Below, one piece after another: positions 56,460 through 64,000 of a DNA stretch of 64,000 bases. Positions within the stretch are counted from its first letter, which is position 1, and each line of letters begins with the position of its first letter. The translations under genes and the position numbers were made by a program. This DNA comes from an uncultured Anaerotignum sp. (lineage in GTDB: Bacteria > Bacillota > Clostridia > Lachnospirales > Anaerotignaceae): positions 14,752-78,751 of the forward strand of contig CAJTQX010000005.1 of NCBI GenBank assembly GCA_910578425.1, in the 5' to 3' direction. Below the pieces are notes generated by a model that ran no database searches, was not told where the DNA came from, and saw nothing but the letters and a program-made list of their open reading frames with translations.

Positions 56460-56532
56460 ATGGACAAGCACCGGAAGAAACCCCGAAGGGAACAGGTTTC
56501 GGTCAAAAGTAGGACATGAGGGAGGCTATGGA

Positions 56533-57705
56533 ATGCGGTATTATTTTGACGGCGACAACAATCTGTATGGTCGTACCCAAGAGGGTGAGTTTTCACTTCC
56601 CAGCAAAACAAAGCAGATGGGCAGCATCGAGAACGAAGTGAAAATTTATATGGAGGATTATGTTTATACATATCTGTACCAATATGGGAAAAGCGGCGGC
56701 GGCAGAGAAAAGCTCGCCGTACTGGTCGGGCGGCATTACAACGTGGAAGGGCAGGAGACATTGATCATCTCCGGCGCGATCCAGGGGAAGGGTACGATGC
56801 AGGAAAACGGCATTGAACGCTTTGCCGACGAAACATGGGAATACATTGGCGGGCAGATGGAAAATTATTTCAAAGGTATGACCATACTGGGGTGGGTACA
56901 CTGCCAGCCTGGCTTTGGCGCGTTTCTGACGGCAAAGGACGAAACGTTCCACAGGGAGTATTTCAAGGAAAAATGGCAGACGCTTTTTGTGCTGGATACT
57001 ATGGACAAGCTGGATTCGTTTTATATTTACAACGAGGAAGGCAAGGGCCTGCGGCAGGCAAAGGGCTATTTTATTTATTACGACAGAAACCGCGAAATGC
57101 AGGAATATATGCTGGAGAACAGCATGGTACGCCCGCGGGAGGATGCGGCGGAACAGCCGGAACAGGAGGAAACCGGCGACGGTATGCGGAAACGCCCGAC
57201 ACAGGCGGAACGCATGGACGCGGCGCGGGAAATCCGGCGGGTACTGGAACGGCGGGCGCAGGCGGCAGAGGAGGCGCACAAGGGACATTTCCGAGCGTTG
57301 GCAGGGGTAAGCTGTATGCTTTGCGTGGTCTGCATCTGCATGGGGCTGGCTATGATGAGCAGCCTGAGCCGCTTACAGAATCTGGAAACAGAACTTGTGG
57401 CAGTACAGACGTCCTATCAGACTTTGGTAGAGGATATGGAGGGCGTGAAGGTGACGGCGTTCGCGATGGGGCAAAAGTCAGCGTTGGAAGAAAAGCAGGA
57501 AAGCAGAACGGAAGAAAAGGAAGAAGCCCTGCCGATGAGCAGAGAGGAAGAAAAACGGAGATACATCGTGGAGAGCGGGGACAGCCTGGGATTTATCAGC
57601 AGAAAATTTTACGGGGACAACAGCGGAATTTCACGAATCATGGAAGCGAATGACATCTGGAATGCAGATATGATTTATGAAGGACAGGCTTTATGGATTC
57701 CTTAA
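56533..57705 (+). CDS. Membrane protein with degenerate JAMM/MPN-like domain and C-terminal LysM
   Basis: A 390-residue protein with an unusual layout. Residues about 35-185 resemble an MPN/JAMM domain. HCQPGFGAFLTAKD (123-136) aligns position by position with the JAMM motif H-x-H-P-G-F-G-x-x-L-S-x-x-D, with second His to Gln and Ser to Thr, and E59 (REKLAVLVG) fits the upstream Glu. An Arg/Glu-rich helical stretch (about 200-250) leads to one membrane helix (FRALAGVSCMLCVVCICMGL, 253-272). A coiled coil follows, then LysM (YIVESGDSLGFISRKFYG..) at about 344-390. The likely topology is JAMM inside and LysM outside. GGGAGG precedes the ATG. Confidence 0.75.
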   Translation: MRYYFDGDNNLYGRTQEGEFSLPSKTKQMGSIENEVKIYMEDYVYTYLYQYGKSGGGREKLAVLVGRHYNVEGQETLIISGAIQGKGTMQENGIERFADETWEYIGGQMENYFKGMTILGWVHCQPGFGAFLTAKDETFHREYFKEKWQTLFVLDTMDKLDSFYIYNEEGKGLRQAKGYFIYYDRNREMQEYMLENSMVRPREDAAEQPEQEETGDGMRKRPTQAERMDAAREIRRVLERRAQAAEEAHKGHFRALAGVSCMLCVVCICMGLAMMSSLSRLQNLETELVAVQTSYQTLVEDMEGVKVTAFAMGQKSALEEKQESRTEEKEEALPMSREEEKRRYIVESGDSLGFISRKFYGDNSGISRIMEANDIWNADMIYEGQALWIP

Positions 57706-57780
57706 ATGGCGGCAGCTGCATTCGGCTGGCAGGGGATACACGCTGTTTCGGCCAAAATGCAAGCATGTTCTGTGTGAATT

Positions 57781-57850
57781 GCTTGTGACGTACTTTCGGG
57801 TACGCCTGTGGACAGATGCCACAGATGACGTGCTGAAAAAGTCACAAAGC
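57781..57850 (+). ncRNA. Candidate three-way-junction RNA
   Basis: GCTTGTGAC (57781-57789) pairs with GTCACAAAGC (57841-57850, one bulge), enclosing GTAC-TTTCGG-GTAC (57790-57803) and CTGTGG-ACAGATG-CCACAG (57806-57824). It lies in a 650-base stretch (57706-58356) without a convincing gene. Family unknown. Confidence 0.35.
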
Positions 57851-58047
57851 GAAGAACTGGCTGCCTTTACGGTTATGCCGGGCCACACTGCATTGCACAG
57901 CAAGCGGGAGCAGCACAGCAGAGCAGAAAAACAAACGCTTTCAGCCGTATATACCCTTGTCAAGCGGAGGTATGGCGGAGATAACCCGGAAGGGAAGGAG
58001 CCCTGAAAGAAATTGGGTAATATAGGAAAAATTGGAAGGAACTGTAT

Positions 58048-58078
58048 GCGGCCTTGGGAAGGGAAGACCCTTGGCCGC
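58048..58078. other. GC-rich hairpin before the phage module
   Basis: GCGGCC (58048-58053) and GGCCGC (58073-58078) pair, with GGG/CCC inside. No T run follows. Confidence 0.45.
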
Positions 58079-58227
58079 AGGAAAGGAGAGGGAAAACAGG
58101 AACGAATGTGCTTTTCTGTTTGTGCAAGTTTACAACGCTAAACGTGTAGATACATTCTTTTTGGAAAAGACAGAAAAATCAAGGGAAAGGAAGTTGTAAA
58201 GGATAGACAGAATACAAGAAGAAGGAC

Positions 58228-58270
58228 GGAAAATCCTCTGGTTTGAGAAAATCAGGGGTTCTTTTTTTGT
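58228..58270 (+). terminator. Terminator upstream of the phage module
   Basis: A stem of CCTCTG with CAGGGG (G-U pairs allowed), extended by A/T pairs, is followed by seven T. It would end host transcription 87 bases before the first phage gene. Confidence 0.6.
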
Positions 58271-58356
58271 CTAAAAATGATATTGACGCGAACATTCAGA
58301 AATGTTATATAGAATATACGTTCTTAATAAACGAAAAAGAAGGAGGGGGAGCGAAC

Positions 58357-58812
58357 GTGTTATCTGAAATGGGGCAATATTTGGAGCAGGCGGAGAAAAG
58401 CAGAAAAGGACAGATGAAGAAAAAACTGATGGACTGGGGTGGCGCGCTGGATTTATGCGCAAGGAAGGAGGAACAGCTGCGAAAGGCGGAGCGGCTGCGG
58501 AAAGAGCACCGGAAAATATGGGAGGAAAGCGATTCCGCGGACGGACAGCGCATTTTGGCGGAAATCGACCGCAGATACGAGATGGAATTGGAACACATAC
58601 GGGACGGGATAGAGGAGACGCTGCGGCGGAAAGCGGAAATGGACAGGCGGATAGAAAAACTTGGCGGAGAAGAACAAAAGTTCCTGCTGATGCGCTACGG
58701 AAAGGGTTACAGCATTGACTACGTCTGCATGAAGCTGCACATGAGCAGGGCAAGCCTGTTCCGTTTGCAGGATAAGGTTTTGCAGGAGCTGGAAGAGGTT
58801 GAGAGTAAATGA
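58357..58812 (+). CDS. Phage sigma-70-region-4-like regulator
   Basis: A 151-residue protein, mostly a charged coiled coil, with a C-terminal helix-turn-helix: FLLMRYGKGYSIDYVCMKLH, then MSRASLFRLQDKVLQELEE. This is the usual look of RinA/ArpU-type late-gene activators that precede phage terminase genes. It uses a GTG start at 58357 with GGAGGGGGAG 5 bases upstream. ATG 58369 is an alternative. Confidence 0.75.
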   Translation: MLSEMGQYLEQAEKSRKGQMKKKLMDWGGALDLCARKEEQLRKAERLRKEHRKIWEESDSADGQRILAEIDRRYEMELEHIRDGIEETLRRKAEMDRRIEKLGGEEQKFLLMRYGKGYSIDYVCMKLHMSRASLFRLQDKVLQELEEVESK

Positions 58813-58898
58813 GAGTTCCGAAGGGATACGATAAAGGAGCAGGAGGGAAAGGGCTGGAAAAACAGGAACAGGAGGCGAAAAAATGGCGAAAGGATTAG
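58809..58898 (+). CDS. Possible 29-aa coupling frame
   Basis: A short frame whose ATG overlaps the previous stop (ATGA) and whose end overlaps the terminase small subunit start by 16 bases. It may only serve translational coupling. Confidence 0.25.
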   Translation: MRVPKGYDKGAGGKGLEKQEQEAKKWRKD

Positions 58899-59248
58899 AC
58901 GAAAGGCAGTCGAAATTCTGTGGGCTTTGCGCGGGGGGAATCGCGCCGGAGGAGGCCGCGAGGCTTGCAGGATACCGGAAAAAGGGCGTGGAAAAAACCC
59001 TGCTGGCTTCTGAAAAAATCAGGGCGGGCATCGAGGCGGGGCGGCAGAGGGCAGACGGCGGAGAAGAATCGGCAGGGAAAGAGGAGATTCTCGGATTTTT
59101 GACCGGACTGATGCGCGACAGGAAAGCCGCTGACGTGAAAACGCGGATGCGGGCGGCGGAAATATTGGGAAAACGCGCGGGGGTTTTTGAAAAGGAAAGC
59201 GCGGGAGAGGAGCAGGAGCGTGTTGTGATTGTGGATGATATTCCATGA
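58883..59248 (+). CDS. Phage terminase small subunit
   Basis: A 121-residue DNA-recognition subunit of the packaging motor. The N-terminal helix-turn-helix of the terminase_2 type is visible (LDERQSKFCGLCAGGIAPEE, AARLAGY), followed by helical residues and an acidic tail. ACAGGAGGCG precedes the ATG. It overlaps the large subunit by four bases. Confidence 0.85.
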   Translation: MAKGLDERQSKFCGLCAGGIAPEEAARLAGYRKKGVEKTLLASEKIRAGIEAGRQRADGGEESAGKEEILGFLTGLMRDRKAADVKTRMRAAEILGKRAGVFEKESAGEEQERVVIVDDIP

Positions 59249-60489
59249 CGGGGAAGGAAATTCGGCTTTCGGACTGCATTGGCCCAGGGTTTTACGGGAT
59301 ACACCGCGATATCCGGCGGGGCGGGCATACGCATTACTGGATGAAGGGCGGAAGGGGAAGCGGGAAATCATCCTTTCTCTCTATCGAGATTATGCTGGGG
59401 CTGCTGGAAGACAGGAACGCAAACGCTGTGGCCCTGCGGAAAGTGGCGGCGAATCTGAAGGACAGCGTAATACAGCAGATGGCCTGGGCGGTACAGATGC
59501 TGGGCGTGGCGGAGGACTGGGAAATTAAGGCTTCGATGGGAGAAATGGTGCGCAAAAGCACAGGGCAGAAGATTCTTTTTCGGGGCTGTGATGACCCGCG
59601 AAAGCTGAAATCGCTGAAATTCCGGAAAGGGTATGCGAAATACATCTGGTATGAGGAGGCGGACGAATTCAGGGGGATGGCAGAGCTGCGAAGTCTTAAC
59701 CAGAGTCTGATGCGCGGCGGGGAGGCGTTTCGGGTGTTTTATTCCTTCAATCCGCCAAAGGGGCTGCGGCACTGGGCGAACATGGAGATGCAGGAGGCGC
59801 GGGAGGACAGGCTGGTACATCACAGTACATATCTGGAGATGCCGGAGGACTGGCTGGGACAGCCGTTTTTGGCAGAGGCGGATTACACGAAGGAACGGAA
59901 ACCGGAGGTTTACCGTCACGAGTATCTCGGAGAGGCAACCGGCGAAGGCGGAGAGGTATTCCGAAACCTGAAATTTCGGGAAATCAGCGATGCGGAAATC
60001 GCGGAGTTTGACAGGGTCAGCAGGGGACTGGACTGGGGCTATGCGGTCGACCCGCTGCATTATACGGTAAACCACTTCGACAGGGCAAGACGGCGGCTGT
60101 ATATTTTCTTTGAACTGCGGGCAACGGGCATGAGCAACCGAAGGCTGGCGGAGGAAATCGCGAAGGAAAACCCTGAGGGGCGGGAGGTCGTCTGCGACAG
60201 CGCGGAACCAAAATCCATTGCGGAGATGCGGAGTTTGGGGATACGGGCGATGGGCGCGCGGAAGGGGCCGGACAGCGTGCCTTACGGCATAAAGTGGTTA
60301 CAGGATTTGGAGGAAATTGTAATTGACCCGAAAAGGTGCCCGGCTACGGCGCGGGAGTTTGGGCGGTATACGTTCGAGGGGGACGGGCGCGGCGGCTGGC
60401 GCGCGCGGTTCCCTGACAGGGAGAACCACAGCATAGACGCGGTGCGGTACAGCAGGGAGGGCGATATGAGGCATGTGGAGGTAAGGTAG
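59245..60489 (+). CDS. Phage terminase large subunit
   Basis: A 414-residue packaging ATPase/nuclease of the terminase_3 (XtmB) type. Walker A is GGRGSGKSS (residues 35-43) and Walker B is KYIWYEEADEF (about 131-141). The coupling motif is VFYSFNPP. The nuclease domain acidic residues are in GLDWGYAVDP, VVCDSAEPKSI and ENHSIDAVRY. It appears intact. Confidence 0.95.
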   Translation: MTGKEIRLSDCIGPGFYGIHRDIRRGGHTHYWMKGGRGSGKSSFLSIEIMLGLLEDRNANAVALRKVAANLKDSVIQQMAWAVQMLGVAEDWEIKASMGEMVRKSTGQKILFRGCDDPRKLKSLKFRKGYAKYIWYEEADEFRGMAELRSLNQSLMRGGEAFRVFYSFNPPKGLRHWANMEMQEAREDRLVHHSTYLEMPEDWLGQPFLAEADYTKERKPEVYRHEYLGEATGEGGEVFRNLKFREISDAEIAEFDRVSRGLDWGYAVDPLHYTVNHFDRARRRLYIFFELRATGMSNRRLAEEIAKENPEGREVVCDSAEPKSIAEMRSLGIRAMGARKGPDSVPYGIKWLQDLEEIVIDPKRCPATAREFGRYTFEGDGRGGWRARFPDRENHSIDAVRYSREGDMRHVEVR

Positions 60490-60776
60490 GGCTGGAAGAC
60501 CCTGGGGGGTGTTGTTTAAGACCTTGGGGACGCTGTCCCCAATACCCCTTGACCCGATTGTCAGCCGCACAAATGTGCGGCTGGGGGGAGAGAAGGAAGA
60601 TGGGCAGGGAGGAAGGGAGGATACAGACGATAGGGTATGAGAATGGATGTTTGACAGGTAAGGTATGCAGGACTGAATGTTTCCGGCACGCGGGAGCGTG
60701 CCGACGGGAAAGTTTGGGGTCAAGCCCTTTTCAAAGGGGTTGCGGGGTGTGGGGCAAAGCCCCGCGGTCTTAGGAG
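60490..60776. repeat. GC-rich dispersed repeat inside the phage module, copy D
   Basis: Contains TTGGGGAC-GCT-GTCCCCAA (60524-60542), GGCACGCGGGAGCGTGCCG and GGGGCAAAGCCCCGCGGTCTTAGG next to the portal gene. Similar units lie at 63970 and at chromosomal sites 31590, 41816 and 56101. The open frame across it is not a gene. Confidence 0.65.
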
Positions 60777-60786
60777 GTGAAAAAAG

Positions 60787-62310
60787 TTGTTTGTTTCGGA
60801 AATGGAACTGCTGAAAGCAAGGCTTGCGGCAGGGAAGGGGCTGAGTGACAGCCATATACTACGGGAGATTTTACAGGAGGACGCGGCATCTGAAAAGAAA
60901 AAGCGTATGCGAGAAGGAGAACGCTATTATCAGGGGGAGCACGATATTTTACAGAAGGACTTCCGGCAAAGCCCGATTTCGGAGGCGGGACGCAGGCCGG
61001 AAGAGGAAAGCATTAAAATGTTTTTTAACCCGAACAGAAGCAACCACCATTGTGTGAACCCGTTTCATCATACGCTGGTAGCGCAGAAAGCGGCGTATTT
61101 AGTGGGGCGGGAGCCGACGGTGAGTGTGAAAGGGCAGGACGCGGGCAATGCGGCGTTTGATCGGGCATTGGAAGGACTGACGGACGAGATATTCAACGGG
61201 ATGCTGACGCGCTGGGTGATTGGGGCCGCGAACAAGGGCGTAGAGTATCTGCATGTTTACTATGACGAGGACGGGGCGTTCCGCTACTGCATTGTTCCGG
61301 CGGAAGAAGTGCTGGCGGTTTACGATGAGGTTACCCAGCAGGATCTGCGCGAGGTCATACGCTATTATGACATTACGGTAATGGAAAACGGAAAGGAAAC
61401 GGCGCGCCGGCGTGTGGAATGGTGGACAGGGGAAACAGTGACCTATTTCACAGAGGACGGACACGGGGAGTTTTGGAAGGAGCGCGAAAGCGGCCATTGG
61501 ACAGTGACGAAGCTGCTGGACGGAGAGGAGCGGGAAACCATGACGCATGGCTGGGGCAGACCGCCGTTTATCCCTCTGCGCAACAACGACAAGGAAATGA
61601 CGGATTTGCAGCTGGTGAAGGGGCTGATAGATGCTTACGATTACATCAGCAGCGAAGGCACAAACAATCTGCTGGATCTGGTCAACCTTTACTGGGTGAT
61701 ACAGGGATATGGCGGGGAAACCGCCGGAGCTGTGGCGAAAAAGCTGCAAATCAACAGGGCGGTGCAGATCAGCGACACCGGCGGAAGCGTGGAGGCGAAG
61801 CAGGTGGAGCTGCCTGTAGAAGGACGGCTGGCCTGGATGAAGGCACTGCGAAAGGATATTTTCCATTTCGGTATGGGCGTGGATACGGACAGCGACGACT
61901 GGGGGCGCGCGGCAAGCGGCGTTTCACTGAAATTTCAATACGCCATGTTTTACCTGAAAATCAACGGCATTGTGCCGGAAATCCGGCGGGCGTTGAAAGA
62001 GTTTTTCCGCTTTGCTGTGGAGGACTGGAACAGGCGGAACGGTACAGAATGGGACTGGCGGCAGATACAGACAGTACTGAACACCAACGGCATTACAGAC
62101 GACCTGGAAACGGTGCAGATGATAAAGGAATCACAGGGGATTGTCAGCGAAAAGACGCTGCTGGGCAAACACCCGTTTGTGGAAGATGTAAACAGCGAGA
62201 TGGTACAGTTAGAGAAAGAAAGGGGACGGAAAAAGCATGATGACGATGGAGGCATTGCAGAAAATGGGGCTGGGCAGCCAGGCGGCAGGAAAAATACTGG
62301 ATGCTTTTGA
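60787..62310 (+). CDS. Phage portal protein (SPP1 gp6-like)
   Basis: A 507-residue portal that forms the dodecameric DNA gate of the capsid. Family features: RYYQGEHDIL with NPNRSNHHCVNPFHHTLVAQ near the N-terminus, PLRNNDKEMTDLQLVKGLID and ASGVSLKFQYAMFYLK. A TTG start at 60787 follows AGGAGGTGA. An ATG at 60802 is also possible. Confidence 0.92.
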   Translation: MFVSEMELLKARLAAGKGLSDSHILREILQEDAASEKKKRMREGERYYQGEHDILQKDFRQSPISEAGRRPEEESIKMFFNPNRSNHHCVNPFHHTLVAQKAAYLVGREPTVSVKGQDAGNAAFDRALEGLTDEIFNGMLTRWVIGAANKGVEYLHVYYDEDGAFRYCIVPAEEVLAVYDEVTQQDLREVIRYYDITVMENGKETARRRVEWWTGETVTYFTEDGHGEFWKERESGHWTVTKLLDGEERETMTHGWGRPPFIPLRNNDKEMTDLQLVKGLIDAYDYISSEGTNNLLDLVNLYWVIQGYGGETAGAVAKKLQINRAVQISDTGGSVEAKQVELPVEGRLAWMKALRKDIFHFGMGVDTDSDDWGRAASGVSLKFQYAMFYLKINGIVPEIRRALKEFFRFAVEDWNRRNGTEWDWRQIQTVLNTNGITDDLETVQMIKESQGIVSEKTLLGKHPFVEDVNSEMVQLEKERGRKKHDDDGGIAENGAGQPGGRKNTGCF

Positions 62311-62644
62311 GGCGGTGCAGGCGGAAAAGGAAACGCTTGCCGCGGAAAAAGCGGCTCTGGAAGGGGAGCTGGAGGACGCGCGCAGAACATCGGCTGTGGA
62401 AAAGGCCATATGGGAGGCAGGCGGCAAAAACAGCAGGGCGATTCTGGCACTGATTGACCTTTCCAATGTGCGGCTGGACGGGAAAAACGGGCTGGAAGGG
62501 CTGGATCTGGAAGCGGTAAAGGCCGAGGCTCCGTATCTTTTTACGGAAAAAGAGGAAAGGACAAGGGGAACAGGGACAACCAGAGGGCAGAAAAGAAAGG
62601 AAAGCGAAATCAGCGAGGCATTCCGGAGAGGCTTGAGAAGATAA
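62237..62644 (+). CDS. Phage scaffold (GP20-like) protein
   Basis: A 135-residue helical, charged protein overlapping the portal end by 74 bases. The N-terminal MEALQKMGLGSQAAGKILDA and heptad-rich AEKETLAAEKAALEGELEDA are typical of minor structural GP20 scaffolds, which guide capsid assembly. The C-terminus is basic (EISEAFRRGLRR), the usual capsid-binding end. Confidence 0.82.
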   Translation: MMTMEALQKMGLGSQAAGKILDAFEAVQAEKETLAAEKAALEGELEDARRTSAVEKAIWEAGGKNSRAILALIDLSNVRLDGKNGLEGLDLEAVKAEAPYLFTEKEERTRGTGTTRGQKRKESEISEAFRRGLRR

Positions 62645-62656
62645 GGGGGCAGAAAT

Positions 62657-63607
62657 ATGGCGATCAACACATTGGAATATGCAGCGGTATTTATGGAAGA
62701 GCTTGACCAGCAGCTGGTGGAAAATTCTACAACGGGCTGGATGGAGGACAACGCCGGACAGATACAGTACAACGGAGGGGCGGAAGTGAAAATTCCCAAA
62801 ATGCAGATGAGCGGGCTGGGAAAGTACGACAGGGACGGCGGATTTGCGAAAGGCGCGGTAACGGTGACATACGAAACGAGAGAAATGACGCAGGACAGGG
62901 GACGTACCTTCCAGCTGGACGCCATGGACGTGGACGAAACGAATTTTGCGGCGATGGCGGGGAACGTAATGGGCGAGTTCCAGAGGACGAAGGTGATTCC
63001 GGAAATTGACGCGTATCGTTACAGCAAAATTGCAGAGCTGGCGGAGAAAGGCGGGAAGCTGACGGAATATACGCCGGAAAAGGGCGGTATTCTGGAAAAG
63101 CTGGCAGAGGATATTACGGCGGTACGCGATCAGGCGGGCGACTGCGCAGAGCTTGTGGTTGCGATGAACGCGAAGCTGGCGGGAAAGCTGGATCTGGAAA
63201 AGGGAGGAGAAAATATTTTGCAGAGCGGCGTTTTCCGGCAGGGGTCGGCGGAGTTAAAGGTGAGGGAGATTGACGGGTGCCCGATCATCCGCGTGCCTTC
63301 GGCAAGATTCCGGACGAAATATACGTTTTTTGACGGTGTGACGGAAAGCGAAAAGGACGGCGGCTTTGCACCTGTTGAGGGAGCAAGGGAAATCAACTGG
63401 ATTGTATGCCTGAAGCGCGCGCCGGTGGCGGTTTCCAAAACGGACGTGACGCGTATTTTTGACCCGATGACGAACCAGAATGCGAACGCCTGGAAAATTG
63501 ACTACCGGAAATATCATGACCTGTGGATTATGGACAACGGCATGGAAGGGATACTGGTGAGCGTGCAGCCGAAGGCGGCGAGTGAGAGCGGGGAACAGAC
63601 GGCATGA
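62657..63607 (+). CDS. Phage major capsid protein
   Basis: A 316-residue capsid protein of the HK97-like fold family found after GP20 scaffolds: MAINTLEYAAVFMEELDQQL, QDRGRTFQLDAMDVDETNFA, GEFQRTKVIPEIDAYRYSKI and a C-terminal WKIDYRKYHDLWIMDN. GGGGGCAG-type ribosome binding site precedes the ATG. Overlaps the next gene by four bases. Confidence 0.88.
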   Translation: MAINTLEYAAVFMEELDQQLVENSTTGWMEDNAGQIQYNGGAEVKIPKMQMSGLGKYDRDGGFAKGAVTVTYETREMTQDRGRTFQLDAMDVDETNFAAMAGNVMGEFQRTKVIPEIDAYRYSKIAELAEKGGKLTEYTPEKGGILEKLAEDITAVRDQAGDCAELVVAMNAKLAGKLDLEKGGENILQSGVFRQGSAELKVREIDGCPIIRVPSARFRTKYTFFDGVTESEKDGGFAPVEGAREINWIVCLKRAPVAVSKTDVTRIFDPMTNQNANAWKIDYRKYHDLWIMDNGMEGILVSVQPKAASESGEQTA

Positions 63608-63948
63608 CGGAGCGGATACGGGCGGAAATCGGGCGGCTGCGGGCGGACGGCGATACGGGCTGGCTGGACCATGCGGCGGAGCGGAGCGTTTCCCTGATGC
63701 AGGCGTACTGCGGGACGAAGGAGCTGCCGGAGGGACTTTGGCGCGTGGGCGTTTCGCTGGCGTTATGGATTTACGACAGCGCGCCGATGGAGAACGGGGA
63801 GAACGGTATGCGGGGGATTCGGAGCATACGAGAAGGAGATGCGGCGGTGACGTTTGGGGAAAACGCGTTTGAGGTGCAGCGGAAGGAGCGGGAAATGCTG
63901 GAGTATTTCAGTGTGGAGCTGGACAGGGTACGAAAGCTGGGGTGGTAA
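63604..63948 (+). CDS. Phage head-tail connector protein
   Basis: A 114-residue helical protein immediately after the capsid gene, in the position of the gp6/gp15-like DNA-packaging connector. Visible helices are AERSVSLMQAYCGTKELPEG and LWRVGVSLALWIYDS. Identification leans on position more than on motifs. Confidence 0.7.
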   Translation: MTERIRAEIGRLRADGDTGWLDHAAERSVSLMQAYCGTKELPEGLWRVGVSLALWIYDSAPMENGENGMRGIRSIREGDAAVTFGENAFEVQRKEREMLEYFSVELDRVRKLGW

Positions 63949-63969
63949 TCATTCAAAGGCGTTAAGACC

Positions 63970-63986
63970 TTGGGACGCTGTCCCAA
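63970..63986. repeat. GC-rich dispersed repeat, copy E (runs off the edge)
   Basis: TTGGGAC-GCT-GTCCCAA preceded by TTAAGACC, the same unit as at 60518-60542. Confidence 0.6.
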
Positions 63987-64000
63987 ACCCTGCTTCTTTC

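Noticed and set aside
57677..58006. 109-codon frame overlapping the LysM gene end
   Set aside because: No family support. The region looks like structured non-coding DNA.
60549..60773. Frame between terL and portal
   Set aside because: Lies wholly in the GC-rich repeat.

Overview
This 64 kb window is chromosomal DNA from a spore-forming anaerobic Firmicute of class Clostridia. Lachnospirales, perhaps an Anaerotignum-like genus, is my best guess. The evidence is the endospore genes (a gerA-type germination operon, spoIIR, sleB, cotJ), the paired glgC/glgD, clostridial promoters and ribosome binding sites, moderate GC, and an acyl-CoA dehydrogenase-etfB-etfA cluster without crotonase or thiolase genes. 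The genus is inference.

Layout. 1-2.2 kb (-): glycogen synthesis glgC and glgD (glgD cut by the window edge). 2.7-6 kb (+): a small gene, murC and a TolC-like exported protein. 6.1-12.8 kb (+): a spore block with a three-gene germinant receptor, spoIIR behind a good sigma-F-type promoter, sleB, cotJA-cotJB with a broken cotJC, and a GerS/LolA-like lipoprotein. 13-16.8 kb: a mazF-type toxin gene without a visible antitoxin, exonuclease III, a nitrilase-family amidase, a TM2 protein and a ribbon-helix-helix protein. 16.9-24.8 kb (-): rpoB-rpoC with a long leader. 25-35.4 kb: queH, an EamA transporter, an LtaS-like sulfatase, two LCP-family wall-polymer ligases, udk, a SIMPL protein, a PrpE-like phosphatase and small proteins. 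35.8-41.5 kb (+): a 1,898-residue S-layer-type surface protein. 42.1-46.8 kb (+): rpsL-rpsG-fusA-tuf. 47.7-50.9 kb (+): acyl-CoA dehydrogenase, etfB and etfA. 51-53.6 kb (+): the feoA-feoB iron uptake operon with three matching palindromes. 53.9-57.7 kb (+): a small alarmone synthetase, cardiolipin synthase and a protein joining a degenerate JAMM/MPN-like domain to LysM. 58.3-64 kb (+): a phage packaging and head module that runs to the window edge.

The genes fall into a few themes: envelope and spore building, core transcription and translation, flavin-based reduction of an acyl-CoA, ferrous iron uptake, and an incomplete-looking prophage. The rpoBC and str operons, usually adjacent and co-oriented in Firmicutes, are about 17 kb apart at their 5' ends and on opposite strands. 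Several families of small non-coding palindromic or MITE-like repeats lie between genes, and one lies inside the phage module.

I see no CRISPR array, tRNA, rRNA, transposase or integrase gene. The least ordinary items are the JAMM/MPN-TM-LysM protein, the frameshifted and truncated cotJC, the small repeat elements, and the folded RNA candidates in the str operon and before the phage module.
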